A program made the translations under genes and the position numbers. A stretch of DNA of 8,733 bases from Coriobacteriia bacterium (GTDB lineage Bacteria > Actinomycetota > Coriobacteriia > Anaerosomatales > Anaerosomataceae). Positions 1 to 6,349 of this stretch are shown piece by piece. The stretch's first letter is position 1; every line of letters begins with the position of its first letter. The notes below the pieces were generated by a model, which was not told the DNA's origin, made no database searches, and saw only the letters and a program-made list of their open reading frames with translations. The DNA lies in the NCBI GenBank assembly GCA_016938395.1, contig JAFGUS010000020.1:1-8733 (forward strand). Direction: 5' to 3'.

Positions 1-957
1 CCCGGCGCGCTGCTGCTGTACGCCCTCATCGCATGGGCGCTCGTGAGCTCGGTGGGTGAGGTGTTCGCCCGCGGCAAAGGGCCCGAGCGGCTCGTGCTCG
101 CCGGATTCTGGGCGGCGGTCGCCGGCTACGTGGTGCACCTGTTGTTCGGGCTCTCGGTCACCGGTTCCACGATCTTCCTCTGGCTCTCAATGGGCATCCT
201 GCTCAGCCCGGGTGCGCACACGCGCACGTTGGCCGCGCCCTCGTGGCGCACGCCCGCCGCGGCTGCCATCCTCGCGCTCGTGCTGCTCGGGACCGTGCTG
301 AACGTCCGGTTCATCGTGGCGGACAACCACTACCTCAAAGGGCGTGTGCTCAGCCGCGGGGTGACCTCGGTGCCCGAGATCGAGCGGGCGATCGAGCTCA
401 ATCCGTACAACGACATGTACCGACTCGAGCTCGGCTCGGCGTGGCAGGCCGCCTTCCAGCAGGAGGCGGAGGGGTACGCCTCCTCGGGCGACCAGGCGCA
501 GCTGCTCCAGGCGATGCAGTACCTCCAGCGGGCCGAACAGGCCTACCGGGACATGATCGACTACGTGCCGGAGGAGTACGACACGTACGTCTTCTTCACC
601 AACCTCTATAACCAGGCAGCCGCCTACATCGACCCCGCCTACGCGGAGAAGGCGATCGAGATCGGCAAGCGGGGAATCGAGGTTGAGGAGTACGGTCCCG
701 CCGTGCGCGTGCAGGTGGCGGTCGCCTACTCGTCGCAGGGCCAGTTTGAAGAGGCGCTCGCTGAGCTTGAGTTCGCCACGGCGCTCGACAGTCGCTACGT
801 CCAGGCCTGGCTCCTCAGGGCGGAGATGTACCGGCAGCTGGAGCGGCCGGAGGATGCGCGTGCCGCCTACGAGCACGTTCTCACGCGGTCTCCTGACAAT
901 GCGGACGCCCTCGCAGGAATCGCAGCGCTCGATGCCGAAGAAACGACGGTGCCCTAA
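1..957 (+). CDS. O-antigen ligase/polymerase-like membrane protein with C-terminal TPR domain (5' partial)
   Basis: The reading frame is open from base 1, so the gene begins upstream; the GTG at 43 is internal and not the start. The visible 318 residues begin with hydrophobic segments (about residues 1-20, 32-51, 54-68 and 86-106), then change to a soluble helical region. A motif near residues 45-70 (HLLFGLSVTGSTIFLWLSMG) resembles the last transmembrane part of Wzy/WaaL-type O-antigen ligase family proteins, which often carry TPR tails. TPR-like helix pairs lie near 118-145, 233-266 and 267-300, with the usual A-x-Y and P-D-N spacing. A role in polymerising or ligating a surface polysaccharide is inferred from this architecture; the catalytic loop is outside the window. 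It ends with TAA 49 bp before rex, with no visible terminator between them. It could instead be another polytopic TPR protein. Confidence 0.6.
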   Translation, partial: PGALLLYALIAWALVSSVGEVFARGKGPERLVLAGFWAAVAGYVVHLLFGLSVTGSTIFLWLSMGILLSPGAHTRTLAAPSWRTPAAAAILALVLLGTVLNVRFIVADNHYLKGRVLSRGVTSVPEIERAIELNPYNDMYRLELGSAWQAAFQQEAEGYASSGDQAQLLQAMQYLQRAEQAYRDMIDYVPEEYDTYVFFTNLYNQAAAYIDPAYAEKAIEIGKRGIEVEEYGPAVRVQVAVAYSSQGQFEEALAELEFATALDSRYVQAWLLRAEMYRQLERPEDARAAYEHVLTRSPDNADALAGIAALDAEETTVP

Positions 958-990
958 CGGTGCCGTGATACGGTGCCGTAGAGGTGCCGT
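947..990 (+). repeat. Short direct-repeat array GGTGCC(GT) upstream of rex
   Basis: GGTGCC occurs four times at 949, 959, 972 and 983 (first base within one position). The last three copies read GGTGCCGT. Spacings are 11, 13 and 11 bp, close to one helical turn. The first copy lies in the last codons of the upstream gene and the rest fill the gap before the rex ribosome-binding site. Near-helical phasing could mean a protein-binding array or simple slippage-derived repeats. It does not match the Rex operator consensus, and no clear -10 element was seen in the gap. Confidence 0.5.
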
Positions 991-995
991 GAAGC

Positions 996-1002
996 AGGGA
1001 GG
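996..1002 (+). promoter_or_regulatory. Ribosome-binding site fixing the rex start
   Basis: AGGGAGG lies 4 nt before ATG at 1007. An in-frame GTG at 989 precedes this site, and the frame stays open back into the upstream gene, so the Shine-Dalgarno sequence decides the start. Confidence 0.7.
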
Positions 1003-1006
1003 CACG

Positions 1007-1660
1007 ATGACACGAGCAGTCATACCCGAAACCACGATCCATCGACTTCCGCTCTACCTGCGGTGTCTGCTTGAGGCCCAGGAGCGGCGCATGCCGGTGG
1101 TGAACTCGGTGGAGATGGCCGAGATGTGCGGCACCAACGCGGCGCAGATCCGCAAGGACCTCTCCTACATGGGCGAGCTCGGCACGCGCGGTATCGGCTA
1201 CGACGTCAAGGCGCTCATCACGCACATCTCCTCGGCCCTCGGCATCACCGAACGGCGGCGCGCGGGACTCATCGGTTACGGCCGCTTCGGTAGCGCGCTT
1301 CTGAGCTACAGCGGCTTTCCGGAGCGCGGCTTCGAGATCGTCTCGGTCATCGATGCCGACCCCGAGAAGGTCGGGACAGAGGTCGAGTCGTTCGCGGGCC
1401 CGATTACTATCGCTCCGGTTGAGGACCTCGAGAAGGCGCTCACCGACGCGCATGTCGACCTGGTCATTCTGGCCACCCCGGCGCAGGTGGCCCAGGAACT
1501 CGCCGACCGTGTGGTCGCTGCTGGCGTGAAGGCGATTCTCAACCTCGCTCCGGTGCGGCTGAGCCATCCCGAAGACGTTGCCGTCCGCCATGTGTGCCTT
1601 TCCACCGAACTCCAGGTCCTTTCCTTCCACCTGGCACAGAACGCGCTTCACGGGCAGTGA
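1007..1660 (+). CDS. rex: Redox-sensing transcriptional repressor Rex
   Basis: This 217-residue protein has the usual length and full layout of Rex, a dimeric cytoplasmic repressor that leaves DNA when NADH is high relative to NAD+. The N-terminal winged helix (about 1-80) contains the hallmark stretch RKDLSYMGELGTRGIGYDV at 49-67. The Rossmann domain follows, with glycine motif G90-Y-G92-R-F-G95 and an acidic end of the second strand near D116-D118. The C-terminal NLAPVRL (179-185) and the ELQVLSF helix (201-207) are typical of the NADH-binding and domain-swapped dimer region. The start ATG has a good Shine-Dalgarno. A TPR gene starts 27 bp later, so rex probably heads or belongs to the transcript running to 3574. 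Rex often controls fermentation and respiration genes; here the cytochrome genes are close by and their promoter carries a partial Rex-like site. Confidence 0.95.
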   Translation: MTRAVIPETTIHRLPLYLRCLLEAQERRMPVVNSVEMAEMCGTNAAQIRKDLSYMGELGTRGIGYDVKALITHISSALGITERRRAGLIGYGRFGSALLSYSGFPERGFEIVSVIDADPEKVGTEVESFAGPITIAPVEDLEKALTDAHVDLVILATPAQVAQELADRVVAAGVKAILNLAPVRLSHPEDVAVRHVCLSTELQVLSFHLAQNALHGQ

Positions 1661-1687
1661 CCCTCCGCATGCACCGAATGGAGTAGC

Positions 1688-2422
1688 GTGGCGGATCCTG
1701 CCGATACCGACATCAGCAACGACTCACCGGGTGCACCGACGACCGACGCCCCGGGTGCACCCTCTACCGCCGACGTACCGGGCGCGCCCGCGCTCACCGA
1801 GCATCTCGTACCGGGTTGGCTGGCGCTGCTCGTCCTCGTGCTGCTGCTCGCCGTCGCCGCACTCGGCGGGTTCGCCCTTCGCGGCGCGCTCACCGGCGAG
1901 AACGCGTCCACTCCCCGCGAGTTCGCTGTCATCGACTGGGAGCGTCAGGTCGACGAGAACCCCAACGACCCGGACACGATGCTCGGGCTGGGCTATGCGT
2001 ATCAGGAGCAAGGTCGTCTCGATGACGCCCTCGGCATGTACGAGGCGGTCCTCGAACTCGATCCCGGCAACACCGGGGCGCTCTACAACAAGGGCGTCGT
2101 GCTCACCGAACTCGGCCGCGCCGATGACGCCGAGGTCGTGTTCTGGGACATCCTCGAGGCGGCCCCCGATCATGCGCTGGCCGCGAAGGCGCTCGGCGAG
2201 TACTACATCGGCAAGCAGCAGTACAAGTCGGCGCTCGTTGCGCTGGAGCCGGTCGTTGAGGCGCGCCCGCAGTTCGCCGATCTCCAGTACCTCGCCGGCT
2301 ACTCATGCGAGCAGCTCGGCCTCACGACGCAGGCCGTCGAGTACTACCGGGGCGCGCTCACCTACGCTCCCGACTATGTCGAGGCCAAGGAAGGGCTCGA
2401 GCGGCTCGGCGAGGCGGAGTAG
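1688..2422 (+). CDS. Membrane-anchored tetratricopeptide repeat protein
   Basis: A 244-residue protein starting at GTG with GGAG (1680-1683) 4 nt upstream. Residues 1-42 form a low-complexity Pro/Ala/Thr tail with three PGAP copies, 43-65 form one transmembrane helix, and about 95-230 contain four TPR units (for example LGYAYQEQGRLDDALGMYEA near 101-120). There is no cleavable signal peptide. The two basic residues after the helix do not settle orientation; if the tail is cytoplasmic, the TPR domain faces outside. TPR proteins of this shape serve as docking scaffolds; NrfG and the C-terminal domain of CcmI/CcmH bind apocytochromes during haem attachment. Placement between rex and the cytochrome genes makes an assembly role plausible, but no sequence feature proves it. 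It ends 3 bp before the next gene, so the two are probably co-translated. Confidence 0.8.
   Translation: MADPADTDISNDSPGAPTTDAPGAPSTADVPGAPALTEHLVPGWLALLVLVLLLAVAALGGFALRGALTGENASTPREFAVIDWERQVDENPNDPDTMLGLGYAYQEQGRLDDALGMYEAVLELDPGNTGALYNKGVVLTELGRADDAEVVFWDILEAAPDHALAAKALGEYYIGKQQYKSALVALEPVVEARPQFADLQYLAGYSCEQLGLTTQAVEYYRGALTYAPDYVEAKEGLERLGEAE
1727..1788 (+). repeat. In-frame tandem repeat encoding PGAP units
   Basis: CCGGGTGCACC occurs at 1727 and 1751, with a variant CCGGGCGCGCC at 1778, giving steps of 24 and 27 bp. The copies encode three P-G-A-P units, spaced 8 and 9 residues, in the flexible N-terminal tail of the TPR protein. Confidence 0.7.
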
Positions 2423-2425
2423 CCG

Positions 2426-3574
2426 GTGACCGACGAGCTCGACACCACCGTGGGGCAGGGAGCCGCACTCGATGCCGAGGAGCTTCTGCCCGACCTCGAG
2501 CAGGCATCGCTCGATCGTGCCGCCCCGTGGTTCACACCCCGCCGGGTGTTCCTGCTCATCGCGATCCTTCTCGCGCTCGCGCTCGTGGGGCTCCTCGTCT
2601 ACCTCTTCTGGTTCCTCGGGAAGCCCGCAAGTCTCACGGACCTTCCGCCCCGACAGGGGATCCAGCCCGTCTGGCAGGTGTTCGGTCCTGCGGAGGGCGC
2701 GCGACCGCTGTTCTCGCGGCCGATGGGCGTTGCGGTGAGCGAAGACGGGCGCGTCTATGTCACCGACGCCGAGAACAACCGCGTGTGCGTTTTCGACTCG
2801 CAGGGGCGCTTCCTCTTCGAGTTCGGGACCTTCGGCGTGGCCAAGCCCTTGCCGGGTGCGGCGGTGACGTATGTGGCCGGGTCGCTCAACTATCCCGTGG
2901 GCATCGACCTCGACAGTGAGGGCAACGTCTACGTGGCGAGCTTCCACAACAACGCCGTCGAGGTCTTCGACGCCGACGGTGTCCCGCTCAGGCGCTTCCC
3001 CGACCCGAATGAGGTGACTGGCAAGGGCGGATCGGGCTACGAGGGACTCGGCATCGCGGTGACCGACGTGGCGGTGGCGGGCGACCGGGTGTACGCCACC
3101 GACGCCTATCAGGTCGCCGTCTTCACGCGTGACGGACAGCTCATCGATCAGTGGGGGAGACCGGGAACCGACGAGCGCGGCCTCGATCACCCCAACGGCA
3201 TCGCGGTTGCCGGTGACGGCACCGTGTACGTGGCCGACACGAACAACAGCCGGGTCACCGCCTTCACGCCGGACGGCGTGGTGATCTGGCAGGTAGGCAC
3301 TGCGTCGGCAGGTATCGACGACCATTCCGAGCGCGAGCTGGAGTTGCCCCGCGGACTCGCCGTCATGGGCGACGGTTCGGTGCTCGTGAGTGACACGTTC
3401 GGGTTCTCGCTCGTGCGTATCTCCGCCGATGGCGAGATCGTGAGCCGGTACGGTGAGCGGGGCGTCGAGCCCGGTCAGCTCAACTTCTCAAACGACGTCG
3501 CCGTTCTCAGAGGATTCGTCGTGATTGCCGATAAGGAGAACAGCCGAGTTCAGTTGGTGCGTTTGGTGAACTGA
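2426..3574 (+). CDS. Membrane-anchored six-bladed NHL-repeat beta-propeller protein
   Basis: A 382-residue protein starting at GTG, with GGAG (2416-2419) inside the end of the preceding gene, 6 nt from the start. An acidic tail (1-40, ending in the basic pair R39-R40) precedes one transmembrane helix at about 41-64; by the positive-inside rule the propeller should lie outside the membrane. Six NHL-type strands of the form P-x-G-(I/V)-A-V...G-x-V-Y-V-(T/A)-D-x-x-N-x-R occur near 99-120, 157-176, 214-228, 256-276, 308-324 and 356-374, enough for a closed six-bladed propeller. NHL propellers bind proteins, RNA or glycans, or act as lyases; no catalytic residues stand out. It shares architecture with the NHL protein at 7576-8658 on the other side of the cytochrome genes. 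A binding or scaffold role for the cytochromes is inference from position. Confidence 0.85.
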   Translation: MTDELDTTVGQGAALDAEELLPDLEQASLDRAAPWFTPRRVFLLIAILLALALVGLLVYLFWFLGKPASLTDLPPRQGIQPVWQVFGPAEGARPLFSRPMGVAVSEDGRVYVTDAENNRVCVFDSQGRFLFEFGTFGVAKPLPGAAVTYVAGSLNYPVGIDLDSEGNVYVASFHNNAVEVFDADGVPLRRFPDPNEVTGKGGSGYEGLGIAVTDVAVAGDRVYATDAYQVAVFTRDGQLIDQWGRPGTDERGLDHPNGIAVAGDGTVYVADTNNSRVTAFTPDGVVIWQVGTASAGIDDHSERELELPRGLAVMGDGSVLVSDTFGFSLVRISADGEIVSRYGERGVEPGQLNFSNDVAVLRGFVVIADKENSRVQLVRLVN

Positions 3575-3584
3575 GATTACTGTA

Positions 3585-3600
3585 AGTGAACGCTTTCGTT
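3585..3600 (+). promoter_or_regulatory. Candidate Rex operator (imperfect) overlapping the cytochrome promoter
   Basis: The 16 bases read AGTGAA-CGCT-TTCGTT. Against the Streptomyces Rex operator TGTGAA-CGCG-TTCACA, 11 of 16 positions match: the left half is nearly perfect, the 4-bp spacer is kept, and the right half keeps only TTC. It ends immediately before the extended -10 element, where a bound repressor would block RNA polymerase. The weak right half means it may be a chance match. Confidence 0.35.
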
Positions 3601-3609
3601 TGCTATGAT
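3601..3609 (+). promoter_or_regulatory. Extended -10 promoter for the cytochrome genes
   Basis: TGCTATGAT gives an extended TG motif, one base, then TATGAT (3604-3609), in an A/T-rich island inside otherwise G+C-rich DNA. No good -35 hexamer is found at 16-18 bp spacing, as expected for an extended -10 promoter or one needing an activator. Transcription would begin near 3616, about 45 nt before the GTG start of the 7-haem cytochrome. Confidence 0.65.
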
Positions 3610-3618
3610 TCGAGGTAA

Positions 3619-3641
3619 GCACGGCACTCCATCAGCCGTGC
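3619..3641 (+). promoter_or_regulatory. Perfect 7-bp inverted repeat in the 5' leader
   Basis: GCACGGC (3619-3625) and GCCGTGC (3635-3641) are exact inverted repeats around a 9-nt loop. The hairpin would start within a few bases of the predicted transcript 5' end. No U-run follows, so it is not a terminator. It may stabilise the mRNA or be a DNA operator. It shares the core TGCCGTG/CACGGCA with the repeats upstream of rex. Confidence 0.5.
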
Positions 3642-3648
3642 ACGGAAC

Positions 3649-3652
3649 GGAG
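3649..3652 (+). promoter_or_regulatory. Ribosome-binding site deciding the GTG start at 3662
   Basis: GGAG, within ACGGAGAT, lies 9 nt before GTG at 3662. It supports this start over the in-frame ATG at 3605, which falls inside the predicted -10 hexamer and would put non-signal residues ahead of the signal peptide. Confidence 0.65.
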
Positions 3653-3661
3653 ATCCTGCGA

Positions 3662-4846
3662 GTGACGGCACGTCGACCGCTCCTCATGGCACTGCTCACG
3701 GCCGCGATGGTCTGCATCGCTGTGCCTGCTTTCGGCTACTCGAGTGAGCTCACGGCCGAGGACATCGAGAAGCTCCCCGCGTACCGGGCGTATCTCGCTG
3801 ACCCCGACGACCCGTCGAGTTGGGTGTATCCCGACCCCACCACCGACTGCTGGATCTGCCACGGCACGCTGGACGCGGCCGAGCGCTCCGGTCCGCACGG
3901 CGGCTACCTCACCACCACGAACAAGTGCGCCACGTGCCACTCGGTGCACTCGGCGCCGGCCGGCAGCGTTGTGCTCCTACCGGCTGCCACCGTGAAGGGT
4001 ACGTGTGAGACCTGCCATGACGGCACGAGCGGTGTGGGCGTCTACGGCGTGCTCGCCGCGCGCGGCGTGAGCGTCGAGAGCTCGCACTCGATCGAGGTCA
4101 CGAACATCATCCCGGGTGGTGACGCTTCGAGCGGCAGCACCACAACGGCGGTCTTCGCGGGTGTGGGCGGTACGCTCACCTGCACCGACTGCCACTCGCC
4201 GCACGGCAATGCCGCCAGGATGGTCGACCCGTTCCTCGGCGATCGCATCCGCTCGGCGGATGCCACTGAGCCCACCGTGTTCTCCACGCGGCTCCTCAAG
4301 AAGAACCTGCCGCTCGCATCCGAGCTGGCCACGTCCTACGGGTCCGACTGGTGCGGTGGCTGTCACGCCGGGCGGCTCTACGGCCACGACGATGCCGACG
4401 CGCGTCTGGCCAACCACGGCGTCGAATCGGCTTACACGCAGCCCGACGAGAGCCTCCGGTTCAACTACTCGGTCGTCGCCAAGGTTGACGGCCCCAACAG
4501 CTCGGTCGTAGAGACCGGTCCGCTCGGCGGGGACAACTTCGGCTACGTGATGCCGGATGACGAGACACAGACGGGACCCGACCGCCGCGACCCGCTGCAG
4601 CAGGGGCACTACCCGATCTGCCAGCAGTGTCACGAGGACGGACGGCGCGTGGGCAACGTGGCGGGTGCGCTGCAGCAGATCGACTCGACCGAGGTGTTCT
4701 TCCTCACCACGCCCGACGGCACCACGTCCACCGACAATCCACGCTTCCAGGTCTTCCCGCATGAGGGACAGTACTCGGCGTTCCTCATCGAGCCGCGCGA
4801 CAGCCTCTGCCTGAACTGTCACAACAAGCAAGGACAAGGGTGGTAG
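3662..4846 (+). CDS. Secreted heptahaem c-type cytochrome
   Basis: From GTG 3662 the protein has 394 residues. Its first 25 form a signal peptide: R4-R5, a hydrophobic core at 7-21, and likely cleavage near A23-F-G25. C18 is not in a lipobox, and there is no later membrane helix or sortase motif, so the mature protein is probably free or held by partners. Seven CXXCH haem sites begin at C63, C89, C115, C174, C231, C320 and C383. Some match the doubled-CXXCH style (CTDCHSPHG at 174). Spacers after the third haem are long (about 50-85 residues), leaving room for non-haem domains and perhaps a substrate or partner surface. It is first behind the promoter at 3601 and ends 6 bp before the 15-haem gene. 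A role as outermost carrier or terminal reductase is inferred from secretion and context; the acceptor cannot be told. Confidence 0.88.
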   Translation: MTARRPLLMALLTAAMVCIAVPAFGYSSELTAEDIEKLPAYRAYLADPDDPSSWVYPDPTTDCWICHGTLDAAERSGPHGGYLTTTNKCATCHSVHSAPAGSVVLLPAATVKGTCETCHDGTSGVGVYGVLAARGVSVESSHSIEVTNIIPGGDASSGSTTTAVFAGVGGTLTCTDCHSPHGNAARMVDPFLGDRIRSADATEPTVFSTRLLKKNLPLASELATSYGSDWCGGCHAGRLYGHDDADARLANHGVESAYTQPDESLRFNYSVVAKVDGPNSSVVETGPLGGDNFGYVMPDDETQTGPDRRDPLQQGHYPICQQCHEDGRRVGNVAGALQQIDSTEVFFLTTPDGTTSTDNPRFQVFPHEGQYSAFLIEPRDSLCLNCHNKQGQGW

Positions 4847-4852
4847 CGGTAG

Positions 4853-6310
4853 GTGCCTGAAACGCCGGAACACGTCGAGCCGCAGGATATGCCCAACGGA
4901 GCGGGCAACCGCCGCGGACGCGGCGTGTTCGCCGCCGTGCTGCTCCTGCTCCTCCTCCTGTGTGCGGTCACCACCATCACCCAGTCGTACGTGAGCAAGG
5001 GCGATGACGAGGTCATCCGGAGCGTCACGCAGAACCTCGAGTGCCTCCAGTGCCACGTCGAGCTGATTCCCGAGTTCTCGCGCTCGGCCGTGCACCAGCC
5101 GTTCATGCTGGAGCGCTGCACCACGTGTCACACACCACACGGTGAGATCGTGACCGAGACGGTGCTCGAGGGCCTCGCGCAGACCTGGAACCGCATCCGC
5201 ACGCTCGTAGAGTGGCTGCCGATCAAGCTCGTGCTCGACGTGTTCGACACCGGCGAACAGTCGGCCGGCGACTACGATCCCGATCGGGTGAAGAGCGAGA
5301 CGACGACCGAGGTCAAGGACCGGAAGTCCGAGCTCGTGCTCCCCGGCAACGAACTGTGCTGGATGTGTCACGGCAACCTGGGCCCGCAGCTTTCGGAGCC
5401 GTACACCCACGCACCGTTCGCGGGCGGCAACTGCGTCGACTGCCACAACCCGCACGCATCGGACTTCGAGGGAATCCTCGTGATGGACGTGCGCGACCTC
5501 TGTGTGACGTGTCACCGGGTCGGGCCCGAGATGAATCGCGATCAGGTGCACCCCTCGTTTGCCGCGCGCGTGTGCCTCGACTGCCACCACCCGCACGCGT
5601 CCCAGTGGCGCGGCATCCTCGTGGACCGGCAGCGGGTCCTGTGCTTCACCTGCCACCCGTCGGTTGCGCGCCTCTCGAACATGGGCGTGCAGCACCAGCC
5701 GTTCCTGTACGACAACTGCACCGGCTGCCACGAGCCGCACGGCTCCAACTACCTGCCGCTGCTCATCAAGAACCAACCCGCGCTCTGCTACGACTGTCAT
5801 CCGTCGATCGCGCAGGACTTCCTGAGGGCAAGCCACCATCCAGTCGGCACCATCTCGCTCAACTGCAGTGACTGTCACGACCCGCACGCCACCAACTACG
5901 CCGGGTTGCTCTACGACGAGGACAACGACATCTGCTACGCGTGCCACCGCGTGCCCATCCAGGCCACGTACGACGTCTCGGCGCACCGCAACACGCCCTG
6001 CTGGCGCTGCCACACACCCCACGGTTCTGATTGGGCCCCGCTGCTCAAAGCTCCGCAGCCTGAGGTGTGCTTCCCGTGCCACGAGCGCCGGCACTTCGAC
6101 GACCGCACCGGCGGCTACTGGAACCACCCGGTCCGGCCGGTCTTCTACGACGTGAACGCCAAAGAGCGCCTCTCGTGCACGTCCACGTGCCACAACCCGC
6201 ACGGCACCAAGCAGAACTACATGCTCAGGTACTACAACTTCCCGCTCGACGGGAACTGCCTCATCTGTCATGGCGTCGTCCCCGGCAACATCGTCGGCGT
6301 CGACTTCTAG
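4853..6310 (+). CDS. Membrane-anchored 15-haem doubled-CXXCH cytochrome
   Basis: A 485-residue protein starting at GTG, with weak Shine-Dalgarno AAGGGTGG (4836-4843) 9 nt upstream; ATG at 4889 is an in-frame alternative. Basic residues R20-R23 precede one helix at about 24-48 (a signal anchor), then the haem domain lies outside the membrane. There are 14 CXXCH sites starting at C64, 89, 169, 194, 217, 241, 264, 289, 312, 338, 361, 383, 406 and 469, plus one CX3CH (C442-TST-C446-H447). The second site of each pair reads CHxPH(G/A), and most are preceded by HxP(F), as in the doubled-CXXCH family; the extra histidines (for example H186, H201, H233, H248) can serve as sixth haem ligands. This suggests a long bis-His haem wire, suited to carrying electrons across a cell wall. 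Residues 97-168 form an insertion with a hydrophobic helix. Confidence 0.9.
   Translation: MPETPEHVEPQDMPNGAGNRRGRGVFAAVLLLLLLLCAVTTITQSYVSKGDDEVIRSVTQNLECLQCHVELIPEFSRSAVHQPFMLERCTTCHTPHGEIVTETVLEGLAQTWNRIRTLVEWLPIKLVLDVFDTGEQSAGDYDPDRVKSETTTEVKDRKSELVLPGNELCWMCHGNLGPQLSEPYTHAPFAGGNCVDCHNPHASDFEGILVMDVRDLCVTCHRVGPEMNRDQVHPSFAARVCLDCHHPHASQWRGILVDRQRVLCFTCHPSVARLSNMGVQHQPFLYDNCTGCHEPHGSNYLPLLIKNQPALCYDCHPSIAQDFLRASHHPVGTISLNCSDCHDPHATNYAGLLYDEDNDICYACHRVPIQATYDVSAHRNTPCWRCHTPHGSDWAPLLKAPQPEVCFPCHERRHFDDRTGGYWNHPVRPVFYDVNAKERLSCTSTCHNPHGTKQNYMLRYYNFPLDGNCLICHGVVPGNIVGVDF
5141..5356 (+). other. Insertion between haems 2 and 3 of the 15-haem cytochrome
   Basis: This encodes residues 97-168, where the His-to-next-Cys distance is 76 residues instead of the 19 seen in the later repeats. 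It holds a hydrophobic to amphipathic helix (about 104-131, including the segment LPIKLVLDVF) followed by a charged, probably flexible stretch rich in D, E, K and T. Membrane contact or partner docking are possible roles. Confidence 0.6.
5408..6082 (+). repeat. Five tandem dihaem protein repeats
   Basis: Five units of 45-49 residues cover H186 to H410. Each has a histidine (mostly in HxP), CXXCH, xPH, and a second CXXCH; in all five the distance from the first haem His to the next haem Cys is exactly 19 residues. A sixth, divergent unit with CX3CH follows (425-473). At DNA level the match is mostly lost, so these are old duplications, though CACCAGCCGTTC recurs at 5093 and 5693. Confidence 0.8.
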
Positions 6311-6349
6311 CTCGCGACGTACCGCCAGCGATCCGCAAGGAGTTCCCGC

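Noticed and set aside
683..1006. N-terminal extension of Rex into the upstream gene
   Set aside because: The extension would overlap the TPR coding region, has Arg/Ser-rich non-Rex composition, and the ATG at 1007 has its own Shine-Dalgarno and gives the normal family length.
958..1006. Rex operator for autoregulation before rex
   Set aside because: Only isolated GTGA-like half sites occur; no TTCAC partner at the right spacing is present.
1669..1686. Tiny frame M-H-R-M-E-stop before the TPR gene, as a leader peptide
   Set aside because: No ribosome site precedes it, and its GGAG bases are better explained as the Shine-Dalgarno of the GTG at 1688.
2303..3325. 340-codon minus-strand frame opposite the first NHL gene
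   Set aside because: Shadow frame with Arg/His/Val-rich composition, no recognisable domain and no ribosome site, opposite a clear NHL propeller.
3619..3645. Hairpin as a rho-independent terminator of the upstream genes
   Set aside because: No T-run follows the stem, and it lies downstream of the predicted promoter.
3605..3661. ATG at 3605 as start of the 7-haem cytochrome
   Set aside because: This ATG is part of the predicted -10 hexamer TATGAT. Starting there would put 19 polar residues before the signal peptide, while GTG 3662 has a well placed GGAG.
3706..3724. Lipobox at C18 of the 7-haem cytochrome
   Set aside because: The residues before the cysteine (A-M-V) do not fit a lipobox and the cysteine lies inside the hydrophobic core of the signal peptide.
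3977..6271. 764-codon open frame on the minus strand
   Set aside because: It lies antisense to two clear multihaem cytochromes. Its lack of stops follows from high G+C and the regular TGC/CAC codons of the CXXCH motifs; the product is a low-complexity V/R/A/H-rich sequence with no recognisable domain.
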